Shown here one piece after another: positions 18,180 through 26,473 of a stretch of DNA of 64,000 nt. The stretch comes from Sulfitobacter sp. DFL-14 (GTDB lineage: Bacteria > Pseudomonadota > Alphaproteobacteria > Rhodobacterales > Rhodobacteraceae). The notes beneath the pieces are model-generated. The model was not told the DNA's origin. It searched no databases and saw only the letters and a list, made by a program, of their open reading frames with translations. The number at the start of each line of letters is the position of its first letter. Within the stretch, counting starts at the first letter, position 1. The position numbers and the translations under genes are program-made. The stretch is taken from contig NZ_QBFD01000046.1 of NCBI RefSeq assembly GCF_003335585.1, positions 211,345 through 275,344 on the forward strand, given 5' to 3'.

Positions 18180-19067
18180 TCAAGGTTCAAGTTTTGCCCG
18201 GATGAAATCGGAATTGGCCAGATAATCCAACACCGCACGCACGCGCGCTGTGTGCCTCAGATCGGCGTGGGTGAGGAGCCACAGATCAACGGCAATCTCA
18301 TTGATATCATCACCAAGGCGCGTCAGCCTGGCGTCGCGCCCGGCCAGGTAAGCAGGCAAAATCGCGACGCCAATGCCGGCCTGTACCGCAGCATACATGC
18401 CCAGCACGGAATTCATCCGACAGACGACCATCTTGTCGTCGTCGTGATTTTTCATCCATGCGTGCAACTGAGGATAGGGCATCGCCGGGCTTGGTCCGAT
18501 CCATGCCAAAGGCTGATCAAGGTTCGGCGCCGCACCCTTCGCCTGCAGATCATGACGCCCATATACAGCTTGCCGTATGACGCCCAGTTTGCGCCCGACC
18601 AAATGCTCTGCCGGGGCTGCTGCGGGTCTGATGGCGATATCGGCCTCGCGCAGGCTCAGGTCGGATATTTCGTTCGATACACTGATTTCAAGCACGATTT
18701 CGGGTGCTAGTTTCCGGAATTCTGCCAGCACCGGGGTCAGCAATGCGTGTAAAAGAGTGTCTGTGGTGGCAATCCGCACCACGCCGGACGGGCGCAGATC
18801 ACCACCCGACAGACGTCGCTCGGTCTCATTTGTCAGATCGGCAATCTGGCGCGCTATGGCAACGATTTCTTCTCCGGCGGCTGTAGGCCTGTAGCCTGAC
18901 CTGAAACGCTCGAACAGACGAACGCCCAGTTTGGCTTCGATCACATTGATCCGGCGAAATACAGTTGGATGGCTGAGACCTGCCAGCCGCGCGGCCTTGT
19001 TCAATGATCCCGCGTCGGCGATTTGCAGCACGATCCGGTAGTCACCCCAGTCAAGCTCGTTGTTCAT
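18180..19067 (-). CDS. LysR family transcriptional regulator
   Basis: A 295-residue regulator. The ATG at 19067 places the helix-turn-helix at the usual distance (GSLNKAARLAGLSHPTVFRRI, about 19-39); the longer frame to 19187 overlaps the divergent gene. The C-terminal effector-binding domain follows (about 90-290). It is divergent from the flavodoxin-fold oxidoreductase, 93 bases away, the classic arrangement in which a LysR protein controls its neighbour and itself. Confidence 0.9.
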   Translation of the reverse strand: MNNELDWGDYRIVLQIADAGSLNKAARLAGLSHPTVFRRINVIEAKLGVRLFERFRSGYRPTAAGEEIVAIARQIADLTNETERRLSGGDLRPSGVVRIATTDTLLHALLTPVLAEFRKLAPEIVLEISVSNEISDLSLREADIAIRPAAAPAEHLVGRKLGVIRQAVYGRHDLQAKGAAPNLDQPLAWIGPSPAMPYPQLHAWMKNHDDDKMVVCRMNSVLGMYAAVQAGIGVAILPAYLAGRDARLTRLGDDINEIAVDLWLLTHADLRHTARVRAVLDYLANSDFIRAKLEP

Positions 19068-19160
19068 CGGTGCAATATTACCTTGCAGATTCGTTAGCTG
19101 TGAAAACAGGATTGAACAATAGATGATCCTGATACATTGGCAAACAGCAGGTGACCAAAG

Positions 19161-19895
19161 ATGCATGCGCACATCATCCATGCCCATCCGGAACCATCAT
19201 CCTACAACGGGGCCCTGACCAAAGCAGCACAGCAGGCGCTGCAACAACGCGGCGATACCGTCACGATATCCGATCTCTACCAATCGGGTTTCGATCCGGT
19301 TGAGAAGCCCGCCAATTACCCCGATCGCGCAGACACGGCGTGTTTTGCCGCGCTGAACGAACAACGGCACGCGTGGCAAAACGGCAGGTTGCCGAGCGTG
19401 GTTGAGACTGAAATTGCCAATCTCGATCATGCCGATCTGGTTGTCTTGCAGTTTCCCCTGTGGTGGCACGGCCCGCCTGCAATCCTCAAGGGATGGTTTG
19501 ACCGGATGTTCGTCAGCGGGGGCCTCTACTCCAGCAGCAAGCGCTATGACAGCGGTCATTTCCGTGGCAAGCGCGCGGTGCTTTCTGTCACCACCGGCGC
19601 ACCGCGCCAGGCCTTCGGGCCTGGCAGCCGTGGCGGGGATTTTGATACCATGCTCTGGCCGCTGCAATATTCGCTGCACTACATGGGTTTTTCAGTTTTG
19701 CCGCCGTACATTTCCTTTGGCGTCCAGGGGCACGGTTATTCCTATGAAGGTGCGGACAGCTTGAAGAAGCGCCTGGCACAGAACCTCGATGAGTGGCGGC
19801 GATTTATTGGCGAAATCGAAAGGGCCGAACCACTGGTGTTTCCCGGTTGGAGTGACTGGGATGAGGACGGCCGCGCCCTGGACCTCAAGGGTTGA
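19161..19895 (+). CDS. NAD(P)H:quinone oxidoreductase, flavodoxin-like fold
   Basis: A 244-residue protein of the Flavodoxin_2 family (NQO1/MdaB/KefF relatives). The FMN/FAD-binding regions are visible: the N-terminal HAHPEPSSYNGAL segment and QFPLWWHGPPAILKGWFDR (about 97-115). Such enzymes make two-electron reductions of quinones or electrophiles with NAD(P)H in the cytoplasm. The divergent LysR gene suggests induction by a quinone-like or electrophilic compound. About 190 bases after it hold no recognisable gene. Confidence 0.85.
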   Translation: MHAHIIHAHPEPSSYNGALTKAAQQALQQRGDTVTISDLYQSGFDPVEKPANYPDRADTACFAALNEQRHAWQNGRLPSVVETEIANLDHADLVVLQFPLWWHGPPAILKGWFDRMFVSGGLYSSSKRYDSGHFRGKRAVLSVTTGAPRQAFGPGSRGGDFDTMLWPLQYSLHYMGFSVLPPYISFGVQGHGYSYEGADSLKKRLAQNLDEWRRFIGEIERAEPLVFPGWSDWDEDGRALDLKG

Positions 19896-20086
19896 AAGGA
19901 TCAGTCAGAAAGTCAGGCAACGCAGTGAGCGACCTTGACGACAAACGTTCATCCCATTGGTGCTGGGTGGGTGAAAGCGGGCCAGAACGTTCAACTGCCT
20001 GATAAACTCACGGGCGAAGTCGCGGACATGAGCCATCGCCTGATCAGCACATCTGTCTACGTCGCGACAGGGTCAGAAACTTTCGG

Positions 20087-20812
20087 TCAGCTGCGACTTT
20101 TCAACATAAGGTCCGCAATGCCCAACAGGTCAGTTGCGTGGCAATCCCAGTCCCCCGACGACACGGCTTTCGCCGGTTTCGAGGGATCGTTCGCATTATC
20201 ACGTGTGACAAATCCGGTTTTCAGACAACATGCGCGGGCTGCGTCCAGATCATAATCATGGGCGGCAATCAGCATGGCGTTTTCCGGTTCAACGCCCAGC
20301 AATTCGCAGGCGCGTAAATAGACCTGCGGCATCGGCTTGTAGGCGCGCGGGATATCCGCACCCAGCACGGTATCCCAAGGCAACCCGCCATGCTTTGCCA
20401 GATTGACCATCAGACGCGTGTGACCATCGGAAAGCGGCGCGACGATGAAACGCTCTTTCAGTCGCGATATCCCGGCCACGGAATCCGGCCAGGGTTGCAG
20501 CCGGTGCCAGGCCCGGTTGAGGTGCTGCAATTCCCTTTGCGGTACTTTGTCCGGCGCGACGCCAAACGCTTGCAGCGTGTCTTTCAGATTCTCCAGGTTG
20601 AGCTCATCAAGCGTCACAAATGGCCGATTGCCAGACCGGATTCCTTCGACCGAGGGATCATAGCGCCCGACCCAGGCATCCGCGAATGCGCTGGCATCGA
20701 TCCCGGCCGGGGCATGTCGCGTCAGCAAGGTTTTGGCCTCCTTTGCAATGCTGCCCCGCCAATCCACAACAGTGCCCAGAACATCAAAGAACAGGACTTC
20801 CAGATTTTTCAT
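20087..20812 (-). CDS. Haloacid dehalogenase type II (HAD superfamily)
   Basis: A 241-residue HAD hydrolase. The ATG at 20812 has AAAGGAG at ideal spacing, better than the GTG two codons upstream. Motif I holds the nucleophile in FFDVLGTVVDW, motif II the Ser of APLSDGH, and the late acidic motif is in IAAHDYDLDAA. It resembles L-2-haloacid dehalogenases, which replace halogen on 2-haloalkanoates by hydroxyl, but phosphatase activity is equally possible. It lies 26 bases after the class-II aldolase gene, so the pair is one operon. Confidence 0.82.
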   Translation of the reverse strand: MKNLEVLFFDVLGTVVDWRGSIAKEAKTLLTRHAPAGIDASAFADAWVGRYDPSVEGIRSGNRPFVTLDELNLENLKDTLQAFGVAPDKVPQRELQHLNRAWHRLQPWPDSVAGISRLKERFIVAPLSDGHTRLMVNLAKHGGLPWDTVLGADIPRAYKPMPQVYLRACELLGVEPENAMLIAAHDYDLDAARACCLKTGFVTRDNANDPSKPAKAVSSGDWDCHATDLLGIADLMLKSRS

Positions 20813-20838
20813 GTTCACTCCTTTCGTTGGCTTTAGTT

Positions 20839-21600
20839 TCAGGTGCGATACGACGGGTCGATCTTGTCGAGCTGACGTTTGAGATAGTCGAAATGTTCAA
20901 ATGCCTGATCGTTGTACGGCAGCCAGCCCTCCGCCGTTTTTTGTGCCAGCTGATCTGACATCACGTTCAAAGGTTGTCCGCTGGAATAGGCAAGGATCAG
21001 CGTCCTGGCCGCGCGTTCGAGGTAGTAAAGATCCTCGAACGCCTCCGCGACGCTGGCGGCCGAAACCGAAACGCCATGATTGCCCATCATCAGGGCGCTT
21101 TTGTTGCCGAACGCCGCCGCCAGCCTTTTGCCCTCTGCGGCATCGTCAGCAATACCGGCATAGCCCAGATCGACCCCCAGCTTGCCAAAGAACCGGGCGG
21201 TATTCTGGTCAATCGGTTTAATTTCCGGGTTCTTCAAACCTGCCAATGCCGTCGCATAGGGCGGATGGCAATGCAGGATCACGCGCAACTCGGGACATTG
21301 TTGATGAACGGTTCCATGAATTGTCCAGGCAGACGGGTCAGGTGCATCGGCCCGGTTCATGGCATCCTTGTCCTGCGAATCCAGAAGCAAGAGATCCGAT
21401 GCCCGGATCTCGGCAAAGTGGCGCCAGCGCGGGTTCATCAGGAAATACCTTCCGTCTGCGGATGCCGCCGCGCTGAAGTGATTGCCCACAGATTCATGCC
21501 AGTCAAACTGCGCCGTCAGACGAAAGGCCGCCGCCAGATCAACGCGCAATGCCAGAAGGTCGGCATCCAAGTCCGACAGGATTGTACTGGATTGGCTCAT
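20839..21600 (-). CDS. Class II aldolase/adducin family protein
   Basis: A 253-residue protein with the zinc-site pattern of the family: VILHCHPPYA (about 109-118) and a downstream histidine in MMGNHGVSV. The N-terminal part (WHESVGNHFSAA) is also typical. Members are fuculose-phosphate-type aldolases, epimerases and decarboxylases; the SVGNHFS branch is poorly characterised. The start follows GAAGGAAATTTC. It heads a two-gene operon with the HAD protein and diverges from a LysR regulator, which may control it. Confidence 0.82.
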   Translation of the reverse strand: MSQSSTILSDLDADLLALRVDLAAAFRLTAQFDWHESVGNHFSAAASADGRYFLMNPRWRHFAEIRASDLLLLDSQDKDAMNRADAPDPSAWTIHGTVHQQCPELRVILHCHPPYATALAGLKNPEIKPIDQNTARFFGKLGVDLGYAGIADDAAEGKRLAAAFGNKSALMMGNHGVSVSAASVAEAFEDLYYLERAARTLILAYSSGQPLNVMSDQLAQKTAEGWLPYNDQAFEHFDYLKRQLDKIDPSYRT

Positions 21601-21733
21601 TTGAAATTTCCTTCGGTATGAGGTTATGCTATTTCAGAGGTCGTCATGCGGTGTCCTCTCTCTTGCTCAATAGTTCAACGGCCCTACCCTGCAGCGCAAG
21701 ATCGTAAAAACTAATCCAGAATAAGATGAACTT

Positions 21734-22627
21734 ATGTTAGAACGCCGAAATCTTCCGCCATTGCGGCTCTTGTCGACCTTTGAAGCGGTGCATCGCACGG
21801 GCAGCGTTCAGAACGCCGCCGCCGAGTTGAACGTCACGCAACCAGCGGTCAGTCAGGCGCTTAAACAACTCGAAACCCACATCGGCACAGCTCTGCTCGA
21901 CCGTCGCATGCGCCCCGCTGTCCTGACAGAAGCGGGGCAGATCCTCTTGCTGGCGGTGACGGATGGTCTGGATCAGTTCGGTCGCGCCATTGATCAGATC
22001 AATGCGATGCAGACAGCGCGGGACAATGTTGTCACGGTGGCCTGCACGATCTGTACCGGAACCTACTGGCTGATGCCGCGCCTTGCGGCGTTCTATGGCA
22101 GGCATCCCGAGATTTCGGTCAGGGTGGTCACCTCCTCTGCGCGGCCGGAATTTGCGCCGGAAACCGATCTTGTCATTCGTTATGGTGACGGCAATTGGCG
22201 CGATGGCCGAGCTGAAATGCTGTTCCGCGAGCGGATGCTGCCGGTGTGCAGCGCGGACTTTGCGGCGCAATTCCCCGAAGCCACCCTCGCGGATGCACCC
22301 TTGCTGCAGGTCGACGCCACCGATGACAACTGGCCCGGTTGGGAACATTACTTTGCGGCCACCGGTATTGTGCCACCAGAACAGTCACATCGAAAATTCG
22401 GAAATTATGTTCAGGCCACACAGGCAGCTGTCGCGGGCATGGGTGTCTTGCTCGGCTGGGTTTCCAATACCGGCGATCTTTTGAAGGAGGGTCGGCTCGT
22501 GGTCTTTCGGGATGAACCCGTGTTCACTGACAATGCGTTTCACATGGTTCTGCCCGGACAGAAGGAAACCAAGGCTGCCACAGCTCTGCTTGTGGCCCAC
22601 CTCAAGGATTGTGCTGCCACACTTTGA
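21734..22627 (+). CDS. LysR family transcriptional regulator (GcvA-like)
   Basis: A 297-residue regulator with the helix-turn-helix near the N-terminus (GSVQNAAAELNVTQPAVSQALKQLE, about 22-46) followed by the substrate-binding-protein-like effector domain. The opening LPPLRLLSTFEAVHRTGS is typical of the GcvA branch. It is divergent from the aldolase-II/HAD operon with 133 bases between the starts, so it is the likely controller of that operon. About 50 bases after its stop comes the convergent GntR gene. Confidence 0.9.
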   Translation: MLERRNLPPLRLLSTFEAVHRTGSVQNAAAELNVTQPAVSQALKQLETHIGTALLDRRMRPAVLTEAGQILLLAVTDGLDQFGRAIDQINAMQTARDNVVTVACTICTGTYWLMPRLAAFYGRHPEISVRVVTSSARPEFAPETDLVIRYGDGNWRDGRAEMLFRERMLPVCSADFAAQFPEATLADAPLLQVDATDDNWPGWEHYFAATGIVPPEQSHRKFGNYVQATQAAVAGMGVLLGWVSNTGDLLKEGRLVVFRDEPVFTDNAFHMVLPGQKETKAATALLVAHLKDCAATL

Positions 22628-22679
22628 CTGGCGGCTCCTTGGGGCGCGTTTTCAGTTCCGCGTCTGTTGCGAAAACAGA

Positions 22680-23405
22680 CTATCGGGATGAAGTTTTCGA
22701 GGCAGGTAGCTGGGAGGTCGAAGTTGCCAGGTCGTTGTCTTTAAGCCATTGGCGCACGGTTTCCAGTTTGTTTTCCAGATGTGACTTCAGCACGACGGAC
22801 AGGCGAAGCCCGTCTCGCGCTTCAAGGCATTGCATGATCTGTTCGTGTTCATCCGTCGCCTGTGCCCAACGCTCTTCGGTCATATTTGCGACGTACCGTG
22901 CCCTGCGGACCCGTGTGGCCAAAGATCGATATTGGCTGGACAATGTATCGTTGCGTGCCGCTGCGAGAATTGCTTCGTGGATACGTTGGTTGACGGCAAA
23001 ATAATTGGCCAGATCGCGCTTCTGGTAATACTTCACCATCTCGTTGTGCAATGTGCGCACCTTGCGGATCTCGGCATCGGTGATGTGTTTGCAGGCGAGT
23101 TCGCCTGACAGGGCTTCCAATGCGCCCATCACCGGAAAGACTTCATCAAGGTCTTCCTGGGTGATCTTGCTGACCCATGCGCCACGGTTGGCTTCAAGGG
23201 TCAACAGGCCATCCGTTGCGAGAACTTTCAGCGCTTCACGCAGGGGGGTTCGTGACACCCCGTATTGTGCGCACAGGTCCTTTTCCGGCACCTTGGTTCC
23301 GGGGGTCAGTCTGCCATCAACAATTTGTTCGCGAATCGCGTCGATCAGTTCTTCGTGCAGGGACTTTCTGCGGAAAACTGGCTGTGTGGCAGCGTCGGAT
23401 GTCAT
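22680..23405 (-). CDS. GntR family regulator (FadR/FCD type)
   Basis: A 241-residue regulator counted from the ATG at 23405, which has GGAAAAGAG upstream; an ATG at 23441 in the same frame is the alternative. The winged helix-turn-helix is at about 15-80 (LCAQYGVSRTPLREALKVL), and the all-helical FCD effector domain follows. It is divergent from the aminotransferase that opens the C2/hydroxyacid operon. The known BHAC regulator BhcR is of the IclR family, so control here differs from the canonical locus. Two identical ATTCATAAT sites lie in the shared upstream region. Confidence 0.88.
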   Translation of the reverse strand: MTSDAATQPVFRRKSLHEELIDAIREQIVDGRLTPGTKVPEKDLCAQYGVSRTPLREALKVLATDGLLTLEANRGAWVSKITQEDLDEVFPVMGALEALSGELACKHITDAEIRKVRTLHNEMVKYYQKRDLANYFAVNQRIHEAILAAARNDTLSSQYRSLATRVRRARYVANMTEERWAQATDEHEQIMQCLEARDGLRLSVVLKSHLENKLETVRQWLKDNDLATSTSQLPASKTSSR

Positions 23406-23435
23406 CACTCTTTTCCGGTAATTTTTGCATTTCGT

Positions 23436-23551
23436 ATTCATAATTACACACACTTACGCCACAGGACAAGGCGTTGCGCTGGTTGGAAGGGCGGCTCGCG
23501 GGGGTGAAATTCATGTTGACAGGTCTGGCGTCAAAGTGCATTCATAATGCA
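23436..23551. promoter_or_regulatory. Divergent control region with repeated ATTCATAAT sites
   Basis: ATTCATAAT occurs at 23436-23444 and again at 23540-23548. The second copy sits inside a perfect palindrome TGCATT-CAT-AATGCA (23537-23551). The region is AT-richer than its surroundings and lies between the GntR start and the aminotransferase start at 23608. FCD-type GntR proteins bind short palindromes at such positions; assignment to this regulator is inference. Confidence 0.45.
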
Positions 23552-23607
23552 TAATTCAATTTCGCCCACTGGACCACTTCCGGCTGCGGCGCATGGGAGG
23601 ATACGAC

Positions 23608-24798
23608 ATGACACATAGGGCAGGGCGCCATTACCTTCAGATACCGGGGCCAAGTCCCGTGCCGGACCGCGTGCTGCGCGCCATTTCCGCGCAAACGATG
23701 GACCATCGCGGACCGGATTTTGCCGAGGTCGGGCGCGCGGCGCTGGCGGGGATGAAGTCGATTTTCAAGACCGACCAGCATGTGTTCATCTACCCGTCCT
23801 CGGGCACCGGTGCCTGGGAAGCCGCATTGGTCAACGTGCTGTCCGAAGGGGACAAGGTCTTGATGTACGAGACCGGTCACTTTGCCACGCTGTGGAAGAA
23901 AATGGCGGCCAAGCTGGGCGTGGATGCCGAGTTTATCGAAGGCGACTGGAGGGGAGGGGCGGACCCCGACCAGATCGAAGCGCGGCTGCGTGCGGATTCC
24001 GGTCACGAGATCAGGGCGGTCTGCGTGGTGCACAACGAGACCTCGACCGGCTCGGTGTCGCCAATCGCGCAGGTGCGTCAGGCGATCGACGCGGCAGGTC
24101 ATCCGGCACTGCTGATGGTTGATACGATTTCGGGTCTGGCGTCGATTGACTTCCGTTTTGACGAATGGGGGGTCGATGTGGCCGTCTCAGGTTCGCAAAA
24201 GGGGTTGATGCTGCCTCCGGGCCTGTCGTTCAACGCGGTCAGCAACAGGGCGTTTGATCTGTCAAAGTCGGGCGGGATGCGCCGGTCTTACTGGGACTGG
24301 CAAGAGATGGCTGCCATCAACCCGACAGGGTATTTTCCCTACACGCCGGGCACCAACATGCTGTACGGGCTGAACGAAGCCATTGCGATGCTGCACGAAG
24401 AAGGGCTGGACAATGTTTTTGCCCGTCACCAACGCCACGGGGCAGCAACACGGGCTGCGGTGCGGCACTGGGGGCTTGAGGTTCTGTGCCGCCAGCAAGG
24501 GCAGGAAAGCGGCGTGTTGACGGCGGTTCTTGTGCCTGAAGGCCACAGCGCCGACGCATTTCGTGCAACGGCTTTGCAACATTACGACATTTCGCTGGGC
24601 AACGGGCTGTCAAAGGTCGCTGACAAGGTCTTTCGCATTGGCCACCTCGGGGACATCAACGACCTGACACTGGCGGGAACGCTGACCGGGGTCGAGCTGG
24701 GCTTGAGGAAATCGGGCATACCTCACAATGAAGGGGGCGTTGCAGCAGCCATGGCGGAACTGGAATGCACCCGGTTCGAGCCGCTCGCAGCCGAATAA
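23608..24798 (+). CDS. Alanine/serine/aspartate-glyoxylate aminotransferase family protein
   Basis: A 396-residue class-V PLP aminotransferase starting at the ATG at 23608 after GGGAGG. The pyridoxal-phosphate lysine lies in SGSQKGLMLPPG, with the family signatures PSSGTGAWEAAL and a late FRIGHLGD. The family includes serine-glyoxylate, alanine-glyoxylate and BhcA aspartate-glyoxylate aminotransferases, all making glycine from glyoxylate. In canonical BHAC loci bhcA heads the operon containing bhcC, so a BhcA-like role is plausible, but the sequence reads closer to the general serine/alanine-glyoxylate branch. First gene of the hydroxyacid operon. Confidence 0.85.
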   Translation: MTHRAGRHYLQIPGPSPVPDRVLRAISAQTMDHRGPDFAEVGRAALAGMKSIFKTDQHVFIYPSSGTGAWEAALVNVLSEGDKVLMYETGHFATLWKKMAAKLGVDAEFIEGDWRGGADPDQIEARLRADSGHEIRAVCVVHNETSTGSVSPIAQVRQAIDAAGHPALLMVDTISGLASIDFRFDEWGVDVAVSGSQKGLMLPPGLSFNAVSNRAFDLSKSGGMRRSYWDWQEMAAINPTGYFPYTPGTNMLYGLNEAIAMLHEEGLDNVFARHQRHGAATRAAVRHWGLEVLCRQQGQESGVLTAVLVPEGHSADAFRATALQHYDISLGNGLSKVADKVFRIGHLGDINDLTLAGTLTGVELGLRKSGIPHNEGGVAAAMAELECTRFEPLAAE

Positions 24799-24808
24799 CA
24801 TAGATGCA

Positions 24809-24831
24809 GATGCCCGTTTGAGCCGGGCATC
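24809..24831 (+). promoter_or_regulatory. Stem-loop after aminotransferase gene
   Basis: GATGCCCG (24809-24816) pairs perfectly with CGGGCATC (24824-24831) around a 7-base loop. Only an A-rich stretch follows, not a U-run, so it may attenuate or delimit transcripts between the aminotransferase and transporter genes. Confidence 0.45.
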
Positions 24832-24922
24832 GCGAAAAGGGCGCGCATAAAAGAGCGTCGAATTTGGGAGGGTGCCTGCACGGGAGAGCAGCCCCGCCCA
24901 ATTGACCCAGGGAGAGAAGACA

Positions 24923-25882
24923 ATGAAACATCTGAAACGCTTTCATCTGAACGCGGCGGCCATCGTTGCGGCACTTGCGTTTGGCAGCGCACCGGCAATC
25001 GCTGACGATTACCCGTCGCGCACCGTGGAAATCATTCACCAGTACGGTCCGGGCGGTGGCACGGACCGATTTATCCGGGCCATCTCAGAGCCGATGCAGG
25101 AAGCAACCGACCAGAGCTTTGTGCCGATTTCGATCACCGGCGGCGGTGGTGTTCCGGCCTTTGTCACCTTCTTGCAGCGCCCGGCCAACGGCTACACGCT
25201 GGTGTCGATCAGCCCCGATGACGTGATCAACCACGCCCTCGGACGGATCGACCTGTCGATGGTAAAGCCGCTGGTGCGCATTCAATACGATCAGGGCCTT
25301 TTGCTGGTGTCCAAGGACAGTCCCCTGAAATCTGTTGACGATATCCTCGCCGCCGAAGCCAAGTCACCCGGCGGGCTTAAGGTTGGTGTGACCGGATCGG
25401 CCGGCTTCGATGATGCGCTGATCGGTCTGTTCAACGCCCAGGCCGGGACCGAGCTGGCGACTGTGCCTTTCGGCGCGGCGGAAATGGTCTCGAACACGCT
25501 CGGCGGGCACCTTGACATGATGTACGAGGAATACGGGCCAACCCGTGGTCTGATTGAATCCGGCGATCTGATCCCGCTGCTGTTGTTTTCGGACGACCGT
25601 CTTACCGAATTGCCGGACGTGCCGACGGCCAAGGAACTGGGATATGATGTAACCATCGGCCGCTGGCGTGGTTTCGGCATCAAGCCCGACACGAACGCGG
25701 CTGATGTGGAAACGCTGGTGGCGCTGTTTCGCGACGCGGCGGCCGACCCGGGTTACAAGAAAATCGAGGCCGAAAACGCACTTCAGTACCGTTCGGAGTT
25801 TATCGGGCCGGAGGCATTCAAGACCTTCCTGGACGGTGAAATCGCCACATACACGCAAATCATGAAGCAGCTTGGTTACTGA
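24923..25882 (+). CDS. TctC-type tripartite tricarboxylate transporter receptor
   Basis: A 319-residue periplasmic binding protein. The ATG at 24923 follows GGGAGAGA. The signal peptide has Lys/Arg residues, a hydrophobic core (about 10-24) and likely cleavage after PAIA (about 28). The mature protein opens DDYPSRTVEII and has the YGPGGGTDRFIRA ligand loop typical of TctC/Bug proteins, which bind carboxylates. TctB and TctA follow in order. The ligand is probably a small di- or hydroxycarboxylate, given the oxidase and malic enzyme downstream. Confidence 0.9.
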   Translation: MKHLKRFHLNAAAIVAALAFGSAPAIADDYPSRTVEIIHQYGPGGGTDRFIRAISEPMQEATDQSFVPISITGGGGVPAFVTFLQRPANGYTLVSISPDDVINHALGRIDLSMVKPLVRIQYDQGLLLVSKDSPLKSVDDILAAEAKSPGGLKVGVTGSAGFDDALIGLFNAQAGTELATVPFGAAEMVSNTLGGHLDMMYEEYGPTRGLIESGDLIPLLLFSDDRLTELPDVPTAKELGYDVTIGRWRGFGIKPDTNAADVETLVALFRDAAADPGYKKIEAENALQYRSEFIGPEAFKTFLDGEIATYTQIMKQLGY

Positions 25883-25892
25883 CCAGCAGGGC

Positions 25893-25919
25893 GGTCGGAC
25901 CTTGGCAAAAGGTTCGACC
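25893..25919 (+). promoter_or_regulatory. Stem-loop between tctC- and tctB-type genes
   Basis: GGTCGGACCTT (25893-25903) pairs with AAGGTTCGACC (25909-25919) through 11 base pairs with one G-U and a GGCAA loop. Its position after the receptor gene and lack of a U-run match the hairpins after the two other receptor genes of this window. Confidence 0.55.
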
Positions 25920-25942
25920 CAGCCTGAGGGAGGGCTGACGAA

Positions 25943-26449
25943 ATGTTATTCAAACTATCCGAAGTGATCATCTTTGCGGCCATGACGGTTGTCTCCATCG
26001 CGCTTTGGTTCACTGCTGACGCGCTGCCTGTGTCCAAGCGTTATGCACAGGTCGATTCAGACCTTTGGCCAAAGCTGGTTTTTGGCGCGCTGGCGGTTTG
26101 CTGTGCGATCCATTTCGCCCAGAAGGTTGCAGGCCTGCGCAGCACGCCAACGGCGACCGAAGCGATGCTGAAAGGTGCTGCGCCGTCGGGCTATCACCGG
26201 CGGCTTGTGATAACGGGCGCGCTGGTCCTGGGATACTTCTTTGCGCTGCAGTACATCGGATTTCTGTTCGCGACGTTGATCTTTTTATGGGCCGCTGCCT
26301 GGATTTTGCCCTACCGCAACATCGTGGCGAAACTGGCCTTTGCACCGGTGTTTACCCTGCTTCTGGGAGCTTTCTTCAACTACGGGCTGTCGCTTTCGCT
26401 GCCGCGCGGAACGGGCGTTTTCTATGATCTCAGCCAGGCGCTTTTCTGA
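25943..26449 (+). CDS. TctB-type small membrane subunit of tripartite carboxylate transporter
   Basis: A 168-residue protein with four hydrophobic segments (about 7-25, 45-58, 90-112, 116-150), the usual size and topology of TctB. It couples the receptor TctC to the large channel TctA, although its exact role is unclear. The start has GGGAGGG upstream and the TctA gene begins 24 bases after its stop. Sequence conservation of TctB is always low; the assignment rests on topology and on its place between TctC and TctA. Confidence 0.85.
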   Translation: MLFKLSEVIIFAAMTVVSIALWFTADALPVSKRYAQVDSDLWPKLVFGALAVCCAIHFAQKVAGLRSTPTATEAMLKGAAPSGYHRRLVITGALVLGYFFALQYIGFLFATLIFLWAAAWILPYRNIVAKLAFAPVFTLLLGAFFNYGLSLSLPRGTGVFYDLSQALF

Positions 26450-26473
26450 AGCGTCCCAGCACTGGAGACTACC

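Noticed and set aside
19896..20086. Small frames after the flavodoxin-fold gene
   Set aside because: No ribosome-binding site and no motif; the longest overlaps the HAD gene on the other strand.
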